From NCBI GenBank assembly GCA_045590715.1, contig JAZNRO010000042.1, positions 1 through 14,351 of the forward strand: a stretch of DNA of 14,351 nt. The letters run 5' to 3'. The notes below the pieces were generated by a model. That model saw only the letters and a list, made by a program, of their open reading frames with translations. It had not been told where the DNA came from and made no database searches. The number at the start of each line of letters is the position of its first letter. Position 1 is the stretch's first letter. The DNA is from RGIG5579 sp045590715. Lineage in GTDB: Bacteria; Bacillota; Clostridia; Oscillospirales; SIG627. Below are positions 1 through 7,237 of the stretch, one piece after another. The position numbers and the translations under genes are program-made.

Positions 1-58
1 TTATGGTTATATAAATGAATTGATTTTTGAGTATAATATTGTAGTAGGAGTTGATATT

Positions 59-238
59 ATGTTTAAAATTAATAAAGAATTTAAATCAGCAAATATTTCC
101 CGTACGATTCGTTTTACCGAGTCGTTGTTTGAAGAATTGAATAAAACTGCATCTGAAAATGATATTTCTTTTAATTTACTTGTGTTGCAGTGCTGTAAAT
201 ATGCGCTTGACCACAAGGAAATGGAAAAAGAGGATTAG
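59..238 (+). CDS. Small putative ribbon-helix-helix (Arc-like) protein
   Basis: This 59-residue protein has a short N-terminal lead, then ISRTIRFTESLFEELNKTA, which looks like the beta strand and first helix of an Arc/MetJ-type ribbon-helix-helix fold. A second helix follows (ISFNLLVLQCCKYALDH). Proteins of this shape usually bind DNA as dimers or act as small antitoxin-like regulators; that role is inferred from pattern only. I chose the ATG at 59 because AGGAG at 46-50 sits 8 bases before it; an in-frame TTG at 20 has no such site. The gene is about 31% GC by hand count, clearly below its neighbours, which may point to transfer. No toxin partner is visible, but the window begins just upstream. 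It ends at the bidirectional terminator at 271-308, convergent with sucD. Confidence 0.7.
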   Translation: MFKINKEFKSANISRTIRFTESLFEELNKTASENDISFNLLVLQCCKYALDHKEMEKED

Positions 239-270
239 TTGTTTCGGCTTTTTAGTGTAAAGTTTATAAG

Positions 271-308
271 AAAAAAAGAAACCTTGATTTTCAAGGTTTC
301 TTTTTTTT
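271..308. terminator. Bidirectional rho-independent terminator
   Basis: A 10-bp perfect stem, GAAACCTTGA (278-287) with TCAAGGTTTC (291-300), encloses a 3-base loop. An A-run (271-277) precedes it and a T-run (301-308) follows, so it can end transcription in both directions: the small plus-strand gene and the minus-strand kor-suc operon. Confidence 0.9.
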
Positions 309-309
309 C

Positions 310-1209
310 TCATTTTACCAGGCACTTTTCGTAAATGCCTGCTTTTTTGATGGCCTCTACCAGGGTATCGCCGATCTTATCGGGGGTGGGAGCCACCAGA
401 ACACCGGCTTCGGTCAAGGCCTGCACCTTGCCTGCCTGGGTTCCTTTGCCGCCGGAGATAATAGCGCCGGCGTGGCCCATTCTCTTTCCTTTGGGAGCGG
501 TCTTACCGCCGATGAAGGAAACAACGGGTTTTTTCATATTCTCTTTGATCCACAAGGCCGCTTCTTCCTCGCCGCTGCCGCCGATCTCACCGATCATAAC
601 AACTGCATAGGTATCCGGGTCCTCGTTAAAGAGTTTTAAAATATCAATAAATCCGTTTCCGCGGATGGGGTCGCCGCCGATTCCCACTGCAGTAGACTGA
701 CCGATCCCGCGATCGGAGAGCTGCTGAACGGCTTCGTATGTAAGGGTTCCGCTACGGCTCATAACGCCGACCTTACCGGGCTTATGAATGTAGCCGGGGA
801 GAATACCCACCTTGCAAGCGCCGGGGGAAATGAGCCCGGGACAGTTGGGCCCGATGAGTCTTGTTTTTTTGCCGATGAGGTAATTTTTAACCCGCATCAT
901 ATCCAGTACCGGAATGCCCTCGGTAATACAAACCACCAGGTCCATTTCCGCATCAATGGCTTCCAGAATTCCGTCTGCGGCAAATGCCGGGGGAATGTAG
1001 ATGACCGAGCAGTTGGCGCCGGTCTTTTCTTTTGCTTCTTTTACGGTGTTAAATACGGGAACGCCCAGCACTTCCTGACCGCCCTTTCCGGGGGTGGTAC
1101 CGCCTACGATCTTGGTACCGTATTTCAGCATTTGTTCCGTATGGAATCTGCCCTGGGAACCGGTGATTCCCTGAACGATTACTTTTGTATTTTTATTGAT
1201 CAGAATCAT
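310..1209 (-). CDS. sucD: Succinate--CoA ligase, alpha subunit
   Basis: Alpha subunit of succinyl-CoA synthetase, which with SucC interconverts succinyl-CoA and succinate plus CoA with ATP or GTP formation in the cytoplasm. The 299-residue length is normal for the family. The N-terminal CoA-binding Rossmann domain shows GITGSQG (residues 14-20) and GGTTPGKGG (36-44). The ligase domain has GEIGG (207-211) and the phosphohistidine loop GHAGAIISGG, with His246 as the residue phosphorylated during catalysis. The start has AAGGAGGG just upstream, overlapping the end of sucC, so the two subunits are probably translated together. It is the last gene of the korDABC-sucCD operon; its TGA stop lies next to the terminator at 271-308. 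Confidence 0.97.
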   Translation of the reverse strand: MILINKNTKVIVQGITGSQGRFHTEQMLKYGTKIVGGTTPGKGGQEVLGVPVFNTVKEAKEKTGANCSVIYIPPAFAADGILEAIDAEMDLVVCITEGIPVLDMMRVKNYLIGKKTRLIGPNCPGLISPGACKVGILPGYIHKPGKVGVMSRSGTLTYEAVQQLSDRGIGQSTAVGIGGDPIRGNGFIDILKLFNEDPDTYAVVMIGEIGGSGEEEAALWIKENMKKPVVSFIGGKTAPKGKRMGHAGAIISGGKGTQAGKVQALTEAGVLVAPTPDKIGDTLVEAIKKAGIYEKCLVK

Positions 1210-1223
1210 ACCTTTTCCCTCCT

Positions 1224-2387
1224 TTAAGCCTTGGCCAGTTCTACCGCCAGTTTTGCGGCTTCCGCAAAGGTCTTGGCGGGAACAAGGGACAGACCGGAAT
1301 TGTTCAGGATCTCTCTTCCCAGGTCAGCGTTGGTACCGTCCAGACGAACCACTACGGGAACGCGGATCTCCATGGATTTTGCCGCTTCTACAATGCCCTG
1401 GGCGATCACGTCGCATTTCATAATACCGCCGAAGATATTGACAAGAATGGACTTAACGTTAGCATCGGACAAAAGGATCTCAAAAGCTGCTTTTACCTTC
1501 TGGGTGGTGGCAGAACCGCCAACGTCCAAAAAGTTTGCAGGTTCACCGCCGAAGGTCTTGATAATATCCATGGTAGCCATGGCAAGACCGGCACCGTTTA
1601 CCATACAGCCTACGGATCCGTCCAGAGAAACGTAGTTTAAGTCAAATTTAGAAGCTTCGATCTCCTTGGGGTCTTCCTCGTCAAAGTCGCGAAGGGCTAC
1701 AATATCGGGATGACGGAACAGGGCGTTGTCGTCAAAGTTTACCTTTGCGTCAATGGCAAGAAGCTGGCCCTTGTCGGTTTCAATGAGAGGGTTGATCTCT
1801 ACCAGAGAGCAGTCCTTTTCGGTGAAAAGACGGTACATTCCTCTTGCGATCTTCACAAAGGATTTTGCCTTATCGCCTTCAAGACCCAGTTTTTCTGCCA
1901 TTTCCCAGCCGTTATAATCCTTATAACCGATGGTGGGATCCAGGCGGAGCTTTAAGATCTTTTCGGGATTGTTCTTGGAAAGCTCTTCAATTTCCGTGCC
2001 GCCTTCTGCGGATGCGATCATCACGATGGCCGCGCTTTCGGAGTCAACGGTCATGGACAGATAATATTCTTTTTTGATATGGCTTGCGGCGGTAACGTAG
2101 AGTCTGCGAACCACCTTGCCTTCAGGACCGGTCTGCTGGGTATAAAGGGTGGTGCCCAGAAGCGCCGCCGCTTTTTCCTTTACCTCTTCCTGATTTTTAC
2201 AAAGGCATACACCGCCGGCTTTTCCTCGTCCGCCGGAGTGGATCTGCGCCTTGATCACAACAGGATAACTGCCGATCTCTTTTGCGGCGCTTACAGCCTT
2301 TTCGTGGGTCAGAGCAAGGATTCCCTTGGGACAGGGGATCCCGTAGTCAGCAAACAGCTGACTTGCCTGATACTCGTGAATTTTCAT
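1224..2387 (-). CDS. sucC: Succinate--CoA ligase (ADP/GDP-forming), beta subunit
   Basis: Beta subunit of succinyl-CoA synthetase, holding the nucleotide and succinate sites. At 387 residues it is full length (E. coli SucC is 388). The N-terminal half is an ATP-grasp fold: KAQIHSGGRGKAGGV near residues 46-60, then VEINPL and DAKVNFDDNALFRH, which supply metal and nucleotide ligands. The C-terminal flavodoxin-like ligase domain has NGAGLAMATMDIIK, NIFGGIMKCDVIAQGI and VRLDGTNADLGREIL, typical of the power-helix and succinate-binding regions. Whether it uses ADP or GDP cannot be settled by eye. It starts 15 bases after the korC stop, with only a weak AGAGAG ribosome site, and its stop lies within the sucD ribosome site. 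Confidence 0.97.
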   Translation of the reverse strand: MKIHEYQASQLFADYGIPCPKGILALTHEKAVSAAKEIGSYPVVIKAQIHSGGRGKAGGVCLCKNQEEVKEKAAALLGTTLYTQQTGPEGKVVRRLYVTAASHIKKEYYLSMTVDSESAAIVMIASAEGGTEIEELSKNNPEKILKLRLDPTIGYKDYNGWEMAEKLGLEGDKAKSFVKIARGMYRLFTEKDCSLVEINPLIETDKGQLLAIDAKVNFDDNALFRHPDIVALRDFDEEDPKEIEASKFDLNYVSLDGSVGCMVNGAGLAMATMDIIKTFGGEPANFLDVGGSATTQKVKAAFEILLSDANVKSILVNIFGGIMKCDVIAQGIVEAAKSMEIRVPVVVRLDGTNADLGREILNNSGLSLVPAKTFAEAAKLAVELAKA

Positions 2388-2402
2388 ATATAACTCTCTT
2401 TC

Positions 2403-2933
2403 TTATTTTACAAGCTTTGCCCCTTCGGCCAGTGCCTTCAGGTTCAATTCTTCCGTTCCTTTGGGAATGTGCATAAGAACGGCTTTTTCCATATTCTCCA
2501 TAGAGGAGAGATTTAAGATCTTATTGATAGCGCCTACGGAAACGATGTTTACGGTCTGCGCTTTGCCAACGGTTTCTCTGGCAGTCTGAATAATGGGAAG
2601 TTTCAAAAAGTTCTTGTGGCTGAAGTCTTCGGGAATTTCGATAGACTCGTCCACCAGCACGAAGCAGTCTTCACTTAAATTCTGACAGTACTGATTGAAA
2701 GAGGGCTGGGAAAGTGCCATTACGAAGGTGGGTTTTGTAACCTTGGTAAAGCCGATCTTTTCATCGGAGATGATGACCTCGCCCTTGCACATACCGCCTC
2801 TGGCTTCAGGACCGTAGGACTGGGACTGGGCAACGAACTTATCTTCAAAGATTCCGGCTTCTGCCAGAATGATGGTGCCTGTAATGAGGCCCTGTCCGCC
2901 GGTACCGGCAAGACGAATTTCCATTTTGCTCAT
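2403..2933 (-). CDS. korC: 2-oxoacid:ferredoxin oxidoreductase, gamma subunit (KorC-like)
   Basis: Gamma subunit of a pyruvate/2-oxoglutarate:ferredoxin oxidoreductase family enzyme, 176 residues, the usual size. The N-terminus shows GTGGQGLITGTIILAEA (from residue 10), and QSYGPEARGGMCKGEVIIS follows near residue 38, the two hallmark stretches of this subunit. In the family this domain helps form the CoA-binding part of the complex. The ATG at 2933 is supported by AAGGAGG 7 bases upstream, which overlaps the korB stop. Sitting directly before sucC, which acts on succinyl-CoA, argues for 2-oxoglutarate as the substrate over pyruvate or branched-chain 2-oxoacids, but that is inference from context. 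Confidence 0.92.
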   Translation of the reverse strand: MSKMEIRLAGTGGQGLITGTIILAEAGIFEDKFVAQSQSYGPEARGGMCKGEVIISDEKIGFTKVTKPTFVMALSQPSFNQYCQNLSEDCFVLVDESIEIPEDFSHKNFLKLPIIQTARETVGKAQTVNIVSVGAINKILNLSSMENMEKAVLMHIPKGTEELNLKALAEGAKLVK

Positions 2934-2945
2934 ATCCTGTCCTCC

Positions 2946-3761
2946 TTATTTCCCGAATTTGTCAATGATCTTCTGATACTGCTCGGTCAGTTCCGGAAAT
3001 TCGGAGCTGCTGAGCTTTCCAACCACCAGTTTGCCCTGGAGTTCTTCCGGGGTCATATTCTTTGCTTTTAAAGCATTTACGCTGTTGTCCTTTTGCCACT
3101 GGTACATATCAACAACACTGCCTTTTTTGTTCTTTCTGCCGTAATAGGTGGGGCAGACGGAAGCACATTCGATGACAGAGAAGCCCTTGTGGCGGATGCC
3201 TTCTTCAATGAGCTTTGTGGTGAGAACGGAGTCGTAAGCAGTTCCTCTTGCGGTGTAGGTGGCGCCTGCGGCTTCTGCTACCTTGGGAATGTCAAAACTG
3301 CGGTCGATATTACCGTAAGGTGCGGTGGTTCCTTTTTCACCGTAAGGGGTGGTGGGGGAGTACTGACCGCCGGTCATACCGTAGATGTTGTTATTGAAAA
3401 TGATGGCGGTAATGCCGATGTTACGGCGTGCCGCGTGGATCAAATGGTTTCCGCCGATGGCGCTGGCGTCGCCGTCACCCATAATACAGATGACTTCCAG
3501 CTCCGGACGGGCCATTTTGATACCGGTGGCAAAAGCCAGGGCTCTGCCGTGGGTGGTGTGCATGGTATTGAAATCCATATAGCCTGCCGCACGGGAGGAG
3601 CAACCGATACCGGAAACCAGTACCACTTTATCTTTGTCAAGGCCGATATTATCAATCGCCTTTGCTACATCGCGCATTAAGATTCCGTGTCCGCAACCGG
3701 CACACCAGATATGAGGAAGGTGATCTTCGCGGAAATATTCTTTTACGAGCTTGGATGACAT
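2946..3761 (-). CDS. korB: 2-oxoacid:ferredoxin oxidoreductase, beta subunit (TPP-binding)
   Basis: Thiamine-diphosphate-binding beta subunit, 271 residues. It has WCAGCGHG (19-26), typical of the KorB/VorB group, and the TPP/Mg motif starting GDGDASAIGGNH (from residue 95) and closing with NNNIYGMTGGQ (123-133). TPP here decarboxylates the 2-oxoacid and passes electrons to an iron-sulfur cluster, giving acyl-CoA and reduced ferredoxin. The start codon overlaps the korA stop by one base (TAATG), with AAGGAGG just upstream, so translation is likely coupled. Family assignment is firm. Preference for 2-oxoglutarate rests on the adjacent sucCD. Confidence 0.94.
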   Translation of the reverse strand: MSSKLVKEYFREDHLPHIWCAGCGHGILMRDVAKAIDNIGLDKDKVVLVSGIGCSSRAAGYMDFNTMHTTHGRALAFATGIKMARPELEVICIMGDGDASAIGGNHLIHAARRNIGITAIIFNNNIYGMTGGQYSPTTPYGEKGTTAPYGNIDRSFDIPKVAEAAGATYTARGTAYDSVLTTKLIEEGIRHKGFSVIECASVCPTYYGRKNKKGSVVDMYQWQKDNSVNALKAKNMTPEELQGKLVVGKLSSSEFPELTEQYQKIIDKFGK

Positions 3762-4894
3762 TACGCTTCCTCCTTTACTTTCTTTACGATCTCATCGGGG
3801 GTGATAACGGTGCCGTCTACTTTACCGATGAAGTCCAGTTTGCAGTTGTCTTTGATCACCCGTTCTACTTCCAGCACCAGCTGACCGTAGTTGTGCTCGG
3901 CAACCAGTACCTTCTTTACTTTTTTGGAGATCTCGGCCATTCTCTTTTCCGGGAAGGGCCAAATGGTGATGGGACGGAAAATACCCACTTTTTCGCCGGC
4001 AGCGCGCATCTCTTCTACCGCGCTGTAAACGCTTCTTGCGGTACCGCCGTAGCAAACGATGCAGGTGTCGGCATCGTCAAGGCCTTCTTCTTCCCATTCC
4101 AGAATATCGTCAAGGTTCTCCTCGATCTTTGCCATCAGGCGCTTTACCTGCTTGTCAGCAATCACGGTGGAGTTGGTGGGGAAGCCGTCGTCTGCATGGA
4201 TCAGACCCGTTACGTTGTATCTCTGACCGTAGCCGAAGGGCGCCATCTGGGGAATTACTTCGCCCTCTGCGCAAGCGTAAGCGGGGGTCTTGGTATCGGG
4301 ATTTTCGGGGAAGGAGCGGTTTACAATTTCAAGCGCACCTTCTTCGGGGATCTCAATGCTTTCGCGAAGGTGACCTACGATCTCGTCCATCAGGAAGATA
4401 ACGGGAGTGCGGTACTTTTCGGAAAGGTTAAATGCGCGAACGCATTTGGTATAGCATTCTTTTACCGTTGCGGGAGCCAGCGCAATGACGGGGTGGTCGC
4501 CGTGGGTGCCCCATTTTGCCTGCATCACGTCACCCTGGGAAGGGGAGGTGGGAAGACCGGTGGAAGGACCGGCGCGCTGAACGTCTACCAAAACGAAAGG
4601 AATTTCGGTCAGACAAGCGTAGCCTAGGTTTTCCTGCTTGAGAGAGAAGCCGGGGCCGGAGGTGGCGGTCATGGCTTTTACACCGGCGGCGCTGGCACCG
4701 ATAGCGGCGGCACAGCTGGCAATCTCATCTTCCATCTGAATGAAACGTCCGCCTACCTGGGGCAAACGCTCGGCACAGCCCTCTGCAATTTCCGTAGAGG
4801 GGGTAATGGGGTATCCGGCGTAAAAACGGCAGCCGGCAGCAAGTGCGCCTTCTACACAAGCGCGGTTTCCTTGCATCAGTTTCACTTTTTTCAT
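3761..4894 (-). CDS. korA: 2-oxoacid:ferredoxin oxidoreductase, alpha subunit
   Basis: Alpha subunit of the four-part ferredoxin-dependent oxidoreductase, 377 residues, a normal length for KorA/VorA. The pyrimidine-binding domain shows YPITPSTE (28-35), the conserved Glu region ending in MEDEIAS (54-60), SGPGFSLKQENLG (79-91), QRAGPSTGLPT (106-116) and HGDHP (131-135). The transketolase C-terminal-like part follows (CYGGTARSVYSAVEEMRAAGEKV). The subunit pairs with KorB around TPP and binds substrate. Its ATG overlaps the korD TAA stop by one base, with a strong GAGGAGGT ribosome site inside korD. No truncation or frameshift is visible. Confidence 0.94.
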   Translation of the reverse strand: MKKVKLMQGNRACVEGALAAGCRFYAGYPITPSTEIAEGCAERLPQVGGRFIQMEDEIASCAAAIGASAAGVKAMTATSGPGFSLKQENLGYACLTEIPFVLVDVQRAGPSTGLPTSPSQGDVMQAKWGTHGDHPVIALAPATVKECYTKCVRAFNLSEKYRTPVIFLMDEIVGHLRESIEIPEEGALEIVNRSFPENPDTKTPAYACAEGEVIPQMAPFGYGQRYNVTGLIHADDGFPTNSTVIADKQVKRLMAKIEENLDDILEWEEEGLDDADTCIVCYGGTARSVYSAVEEMRAAGEKVGIFRPITIWPFPEKRMAEISKKVKKVLVAEHNYGQLVLEVERVIKDNCKLDFIGKVDGTVITPDEIVKKVKEEA

Positions 4895-5094
4895 TATTCT
4901 ACCTCCTCTAAATAGAGAGCATAGTCAGGACATCTGCTTTCGCACAGTCCACAGTAAATGCATTTTTCAATTTCTGCGATGGTAACTTTGTCACCTTTCA
5001 TTTTTAAAACGCCTTTGGGGCAAAAAGCGGCGCAGATTCCGCAGCCTTTACACCATTTGGTGTTGAGAACAAGTTTTTTTGCTTTTGCAGCCAT
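4894..5094 (-). CDS. korD: 4Fe-4S ferredoxin-type delta subunit of the oxidoreductase
   Basis: A 66-residue double-cluster ferredoxin. It has two Cys motifs: C15-x2-C18-x2-C21-x3-C25-P and C45-x2-C48-x2-C51-x3-C55-P, each able to ligate one [4Fe-4S] cluster. It is the electron-transfer subunit that carries electrons from the TPP site to external ferredoxin. I chose the ATG at 5094, which has AGGTAG about 5 bases upstream. A TTG 18 bases further upstream (5112) is in frame but lies inside an inverted repeat and has a poorer ribosome site. First gene of the operon, behind the promoter at 5172-5200; its stop overlaps the korA start. Confidence 0.92.
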   Translation of the reverse strand: MAAKAKKLVLNTKWCKGCGICAAFCPKGVLKMKGDKVTIAEIEKCIYCGLCESRCPDYALYLEEVE

Positions 5095-5108
5095 GATTTC
5101 TACCTGTT

Positions 5109-5124
5109 GCAAGTTTGAACTTGC
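5109..5124. repeat. Inverted repeat in the korD leader
   Basis: GCAAGTT (5109-5115) and AACTTGC (5118-5124) are perfect 7-base arms separated by TG. It lies in the predicted untranslated leader, about 15-30 bases upstream of the korD ATG and next to its ribosome site. It could be an operator or a small hairpin affecting initiation; function is unknown. Confidence 0.5.
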
Positions 5125-5171
5125 CTTTCTGTCTGATTTTCAAAAAGATGGTATTGCATCCTAACTTTTAT

Positions 5172-5200
5172 AGTTTATCAGTTTTTGCCCCGAAAAACAA
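5172..5200 (-). promoter_or_regulatory. Putative sigma-A promoter of the korDABC-sucCD operon
   Basis: Read on the minus strand: a weak -35 TTGTTT (5195-5200), a 17-base spacer, and a -10 TAAACT (5172-5177) preceded by TGA, which gives an extended -10 (TGnTAAACT). Transcription would start near 5165, leaving a leader of about 70 bases. Spacing is ideal but both boxes are imperfect. Confidence 0.5.
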
Positions 5201-5322
5201 GGCTTTTCCTACTTTTTATATATATGCATTTTGAATGTTATCCTGGCAATCAATAATAAAACGATATAGGAATAATCAAAAAATGTTATAAAACACGATT
5301 TTGCTTTTTTCACCAAAATTAT

Positions 5323-5371
5323 GAAATTTAGTATTTCACTTTACAATTCTTACGAAATGTGATATGATTTC
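5323..5371. promoter_or_regulatory. Candidate autoregulatory operator (GAAAT/ATTTC inverted repeats)
   Basis: Two inverted repeats with the same half-sites surround the S24-repressor promoter: GAAAT (5323-5327) with ATTTC (5333-5337), just before the -35, and GAAAT (5354-5358) with ATTTC (5367-5371), across the -10. The left half-sites are 31 bases apart, about three DNA turns. Binding by the downstream HTH protein is inferred, and in AT-rich DNA such short matches may be chance. Confidence 0.35.
5340..5368 (+). promoter_or_regulatory. Sigma-A promoter of the S24 repressor gene
   Basis: -35 TTTACA (5340-5345), a 17-base spacer and -10 TATGAT (5363-5368). Each box differs from consensus at one base. 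Transcription would start near 5375, about 26 bases before the ATG, with AGGGG (5391-5395) as ribosome site. Confidence 0.8.
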
Positions 5372-5400
5372 TATGAAAAAAAGGAAAGAGAGGGGAACGG

Positions 5401-6114
5401 ATGTCCTTTAGTCAAAAGGTCAAAGCCCTTTTAAAAGAAAGCGGAATGACAAAGGCAGAGCTTGCCAAAGATGCCGGCATCGCCTATACCACCCTTGACA
5501 GTATGCTGAAAAGGGAAACGGATACGGCCCGCCTTGCCACCATTTTCCGCATTGCCCGCGCCCTTGGTACTTCGGTGGAAGCCTTGGTATTTGATAAAGC
5601 GGAAGAAAGCCCTATGTCCTATGAAGAGGAGCGGATCCTAAAGCTTTATTCTCTTCTGGATTCCAGAGGAAAAGATACCGTGCTTTCTCTTTTGGAAAAA
5701 GAGGCGGATAACAGCCGGGAGAAAGAGAAAAAGGTCACCTTATTTTCTGCCCCTGCCGCCGCCGGCGACCCACTTCCCGTTTTATCGGATGAAGAGGAGT
5801 CCTTATCCGTTTTAGAAGGGGAAGTCCCGGAAGGAACCGACTTTATGATCCGGCTTTCCGGTGACAGTATGGAGCCTCTGTTTTCAGACGGGGATCTTGT
5901 GTATTTGAAAAGCTGTCCCGCCCTTGTTTCCGGTGAGATCGGCGTTTTCCTTTTAAACGGAGAAAGCCTTTGCAAAAAGTTTCTCAAGACAGAAGAGGGA
6001 AGTTTTCTCTGTTCGTTAAATCCCGATTATGCACCCATTCCGGTTTTGGAAACGGACGATCTGCGCCTGGTGGGAAAAGTGATTTTGTGTGAACGAAAGG
6101 ATGAAAAAAGATGA
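5401..6114 (+). CDS. XRE-family HTH / S24 peptidase, LexA-like repressor
   Basis: A 237-residue transcription regulator with a phage-repressor-like design. Residues about 4-65 form an XRE-type helix-turn-helix (MTKAELAKDAGIAYTTLDSM...). A charged linker follows (67-112). The C-terminal half is an S24/LexA-type self-cleaving peptidase: a candidate Ala-Gly cleavage site in APAAAGDP (A121-G122), the catalytic Ser in SGDSMEP (Ser156) and a general-base Lys in LCKKF (Lys192). The family represses promoters until cleavage, often triggered by RecA after DNA damage. It is more like CI or ImmR-type regulators than canonical LexA, whose HTH is a winged helix. The start is supported by AGGGG 5 bases before the ATG. 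Its TGA overlaps the next ATG, so it probably controls its own transcription and that of the following gene. Confidence 0.88.
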   Translation: MSFSQKVKALLKESGMTKAELAKDAGIAYTTLDSMLKRETDTARLATIFRIARALGTSVEALVFDKAEESPMSYEEERILKLYSLLDSRGKDTVLSLLEKEADNSREKEKKVTLFSAPAAAGDPLPVLSDEEESLSVLEGEVPEGTDFMIRLSGDSMEPLFSDGDLVYLKSCPALVSGEIGVFLLNGESLCKKFLKTEEGSFLCSLNPDYAPIPVLETDDLRLVGKVILCERKDEKR

Positions 6115-7196
6115 AAAAGTTCGAAAAAGGCGGAAAAGTTCTTCTTGTTCTGCTTCTGGTCTTTGTGATTCCTCTTATCATCGCTCTTTTTATTTTGAAT
6201 CAGAATATGGATAAAAGCCTGAAAAAAGGCAGTGTTTCCTCCGTTACTCTTCTTTTGGGAGAAGAGAAAAAGGAAATTGAAAATGAAAAAGACTTAGATT
6301 TCCTTATTCGTTTGGCCCAGAGCGGGGAACCCATTGATAAGACCGCAGACCCCCTGGCGTCTTACCGGAAGTGCCAGGCCACCTTCCATAAACTGACCCA
6401 GGATATTACCTATACCTTTTATTTCAGCGATTCCGTTTACAACTGCGTTTACGTAGATGGGGAAAATGTTCTCCACCTGATTCCCGAGGATCTGGCAGCC
6501 GATGCCCTTGCCCATCCGCTATTGGGAAAATTTGCCGTAAGCTACGCTTCTTATCCTACTCTTACCTTTACCCAGGGCGGTAAGACCTACAACGCGGCGG
6601 AAAGCCGCGGCAACTGGATCTATTCCAAGACAAATGAAACCGAATCCGCCAAAAAGGTTTTGGATGAAACGAAAGATCTCGTAGTCCTGCCGCAAGGGGA
6701 AGCCTGGAATTTTGCCTTTAGTCTGGTACCGGATTTTGCCAGCGTGATGCTGACCGGCGAAACCGGAGAAGTACTCTTTACCGGAAAGATCGAAGAAATG
6801 CAGGCTCTTTCTCTGGAAAAGGATACGAATCTTACCCTTACCGTTCAGTGCGACTGGTACGAGGAAAGCCACGCAGAGTATCACGGCTCTATCACTTATA
6901 CCTTCCATATTTTCTACGATATTCCCACTTCCGTTACCCTGGATAAAACCTCCGCAGCTCCCGGTGAAACGGTGATCGTAACGGTGCAGAATTCCTCCAG
7001 TGAGCAGGTTGCCGTCAGCGCTACCTTCGCCACGGAAAAGGTTCGTCCCTTGAAATCCTCCGGCGTATGGCATATTGAGGTATCCGTTTCCGGTGACGCT
7101 ACCCCGGGCGATTATTCTATGATGATCATGGGAAGCGACGTGGAAACCACCGTTCCTTTTACCATCGTGCCCTTCATCGAGGGACAACCTCAGTAA
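6111..7196 (+). CDS. Membrane-anchored extracytoplasmic protein of unknown function
   Basis: I do not recognise this 361-residue protein. It starts with a short basic stretch (KKFEKGGK), then a hydrophobic segment at residues 10-29 (VLLVLLLVFVIPLIIALFIL), an uncleaved signal anchor or signal peptide. The rest is polar and should lie outside the membrane. Residues about 40-270 are rich in predicted beta strands with no family motif that I can place. Residues about 272-355 look like an Ig-like or bacterial-intracellular-inhibitor-like beta domain (SVTLDKTSAAPGETVIVTVQN, ...GDATPGDYSMMI). The body has only three Cys (89, 112 and 247). Its ATG overlaps the repressor's stop (ATGA), implying translational coupling. 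It ends before the terminator at 7201-7237. Role unknown; envelope sensing or stress protection is only a guess from the partner. Confidence 0.75.
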   Translation: MKKFEKGGKVLLVLLLVFVIPLIIALFILNQNMDKSLKKGSVSSVTLLLGEEKKEIENEKDLDFLIRLAQSGEPIDKTADPLASYRKCQATFHKLTQDITYTFYFSDSVYNCVYVDGENVLHLIPEDLAADALAHPLLGKFAVSYASYPTLTFTQGGKTYNAAESRGNWIYSKTNETESAKKVLDETKDLVVLPQGEAWNFAFSLVPDFASVMLTGETGEVLFTGKIEEMQALSLEKDTNLTLTVQCDWYEESHAEYHGSITYTFHIFYDIPTSVTLDKTSAAPGETVIVTVQNSSSEQVAVSATFATEKVRPLKSSGVWHIEVSVSGDATPGDYSMMIMGSDVETTVPFTIVPFIEGQPQ

Positions 7197-7200
7197 AAAC

Positions 7201-7237
7201 AAAAAAGAAAAGCAAGCCTTTTGGCTTGCTTTTTTTA
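7201..7237. terminator. Bidirectional rho-independent terminator
   Basis: Perfect 8-bp stem AGCAAGCC (7211-7218) / GGCTTGCT (7223-7230) with a TTTT loop, a T-run after it and an A-rich run before it. It separates the convergent anchored-protein gene and clpX. The T-run includes the first bases of the clpX stop codon (7235-7237, minus strand). Confidence 0.9.

Larger units (their letters stand above)
5095..5400. other. AT-rich divergent intergenic region
   Basis: This 306-base gap separates korD (minus) from the S24 repressor gene (plus). It carries a promoter and leader inverted repeat for the kor operon at its left end, and a promoter with GAAAT/ATTTC inverted repeats at its right end. The middle part, about 5201-5320, is AT-rich and I see no convincing gene, RNA or terminator in it. 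Confidence 0.6.

Noticed and set aside
20..58. Upstream TTG start and a TATAAT at 32-37 for the small RHH gene
   Set aside because: The TTG has no ribosome site. The TATAAT lacks a matching -35 at proper spacing and would place transcription start almost at the ribosome site, so I did not annotate it as a promoter.
3662..4627. Long open frame of 321 codons on the plus strand
   Set aside because: It is wholly antisense to korA/korB. The protein has no family motif, and the minus-strand genes have strong motifs and ribosome sites.
5201..5320. Possible small RNA, riboswitch or small gene in the AT-rich gap
   Set aside because: No stable hairpins, no open frame with a ribosome site, and no known riboswitch core could be seen.
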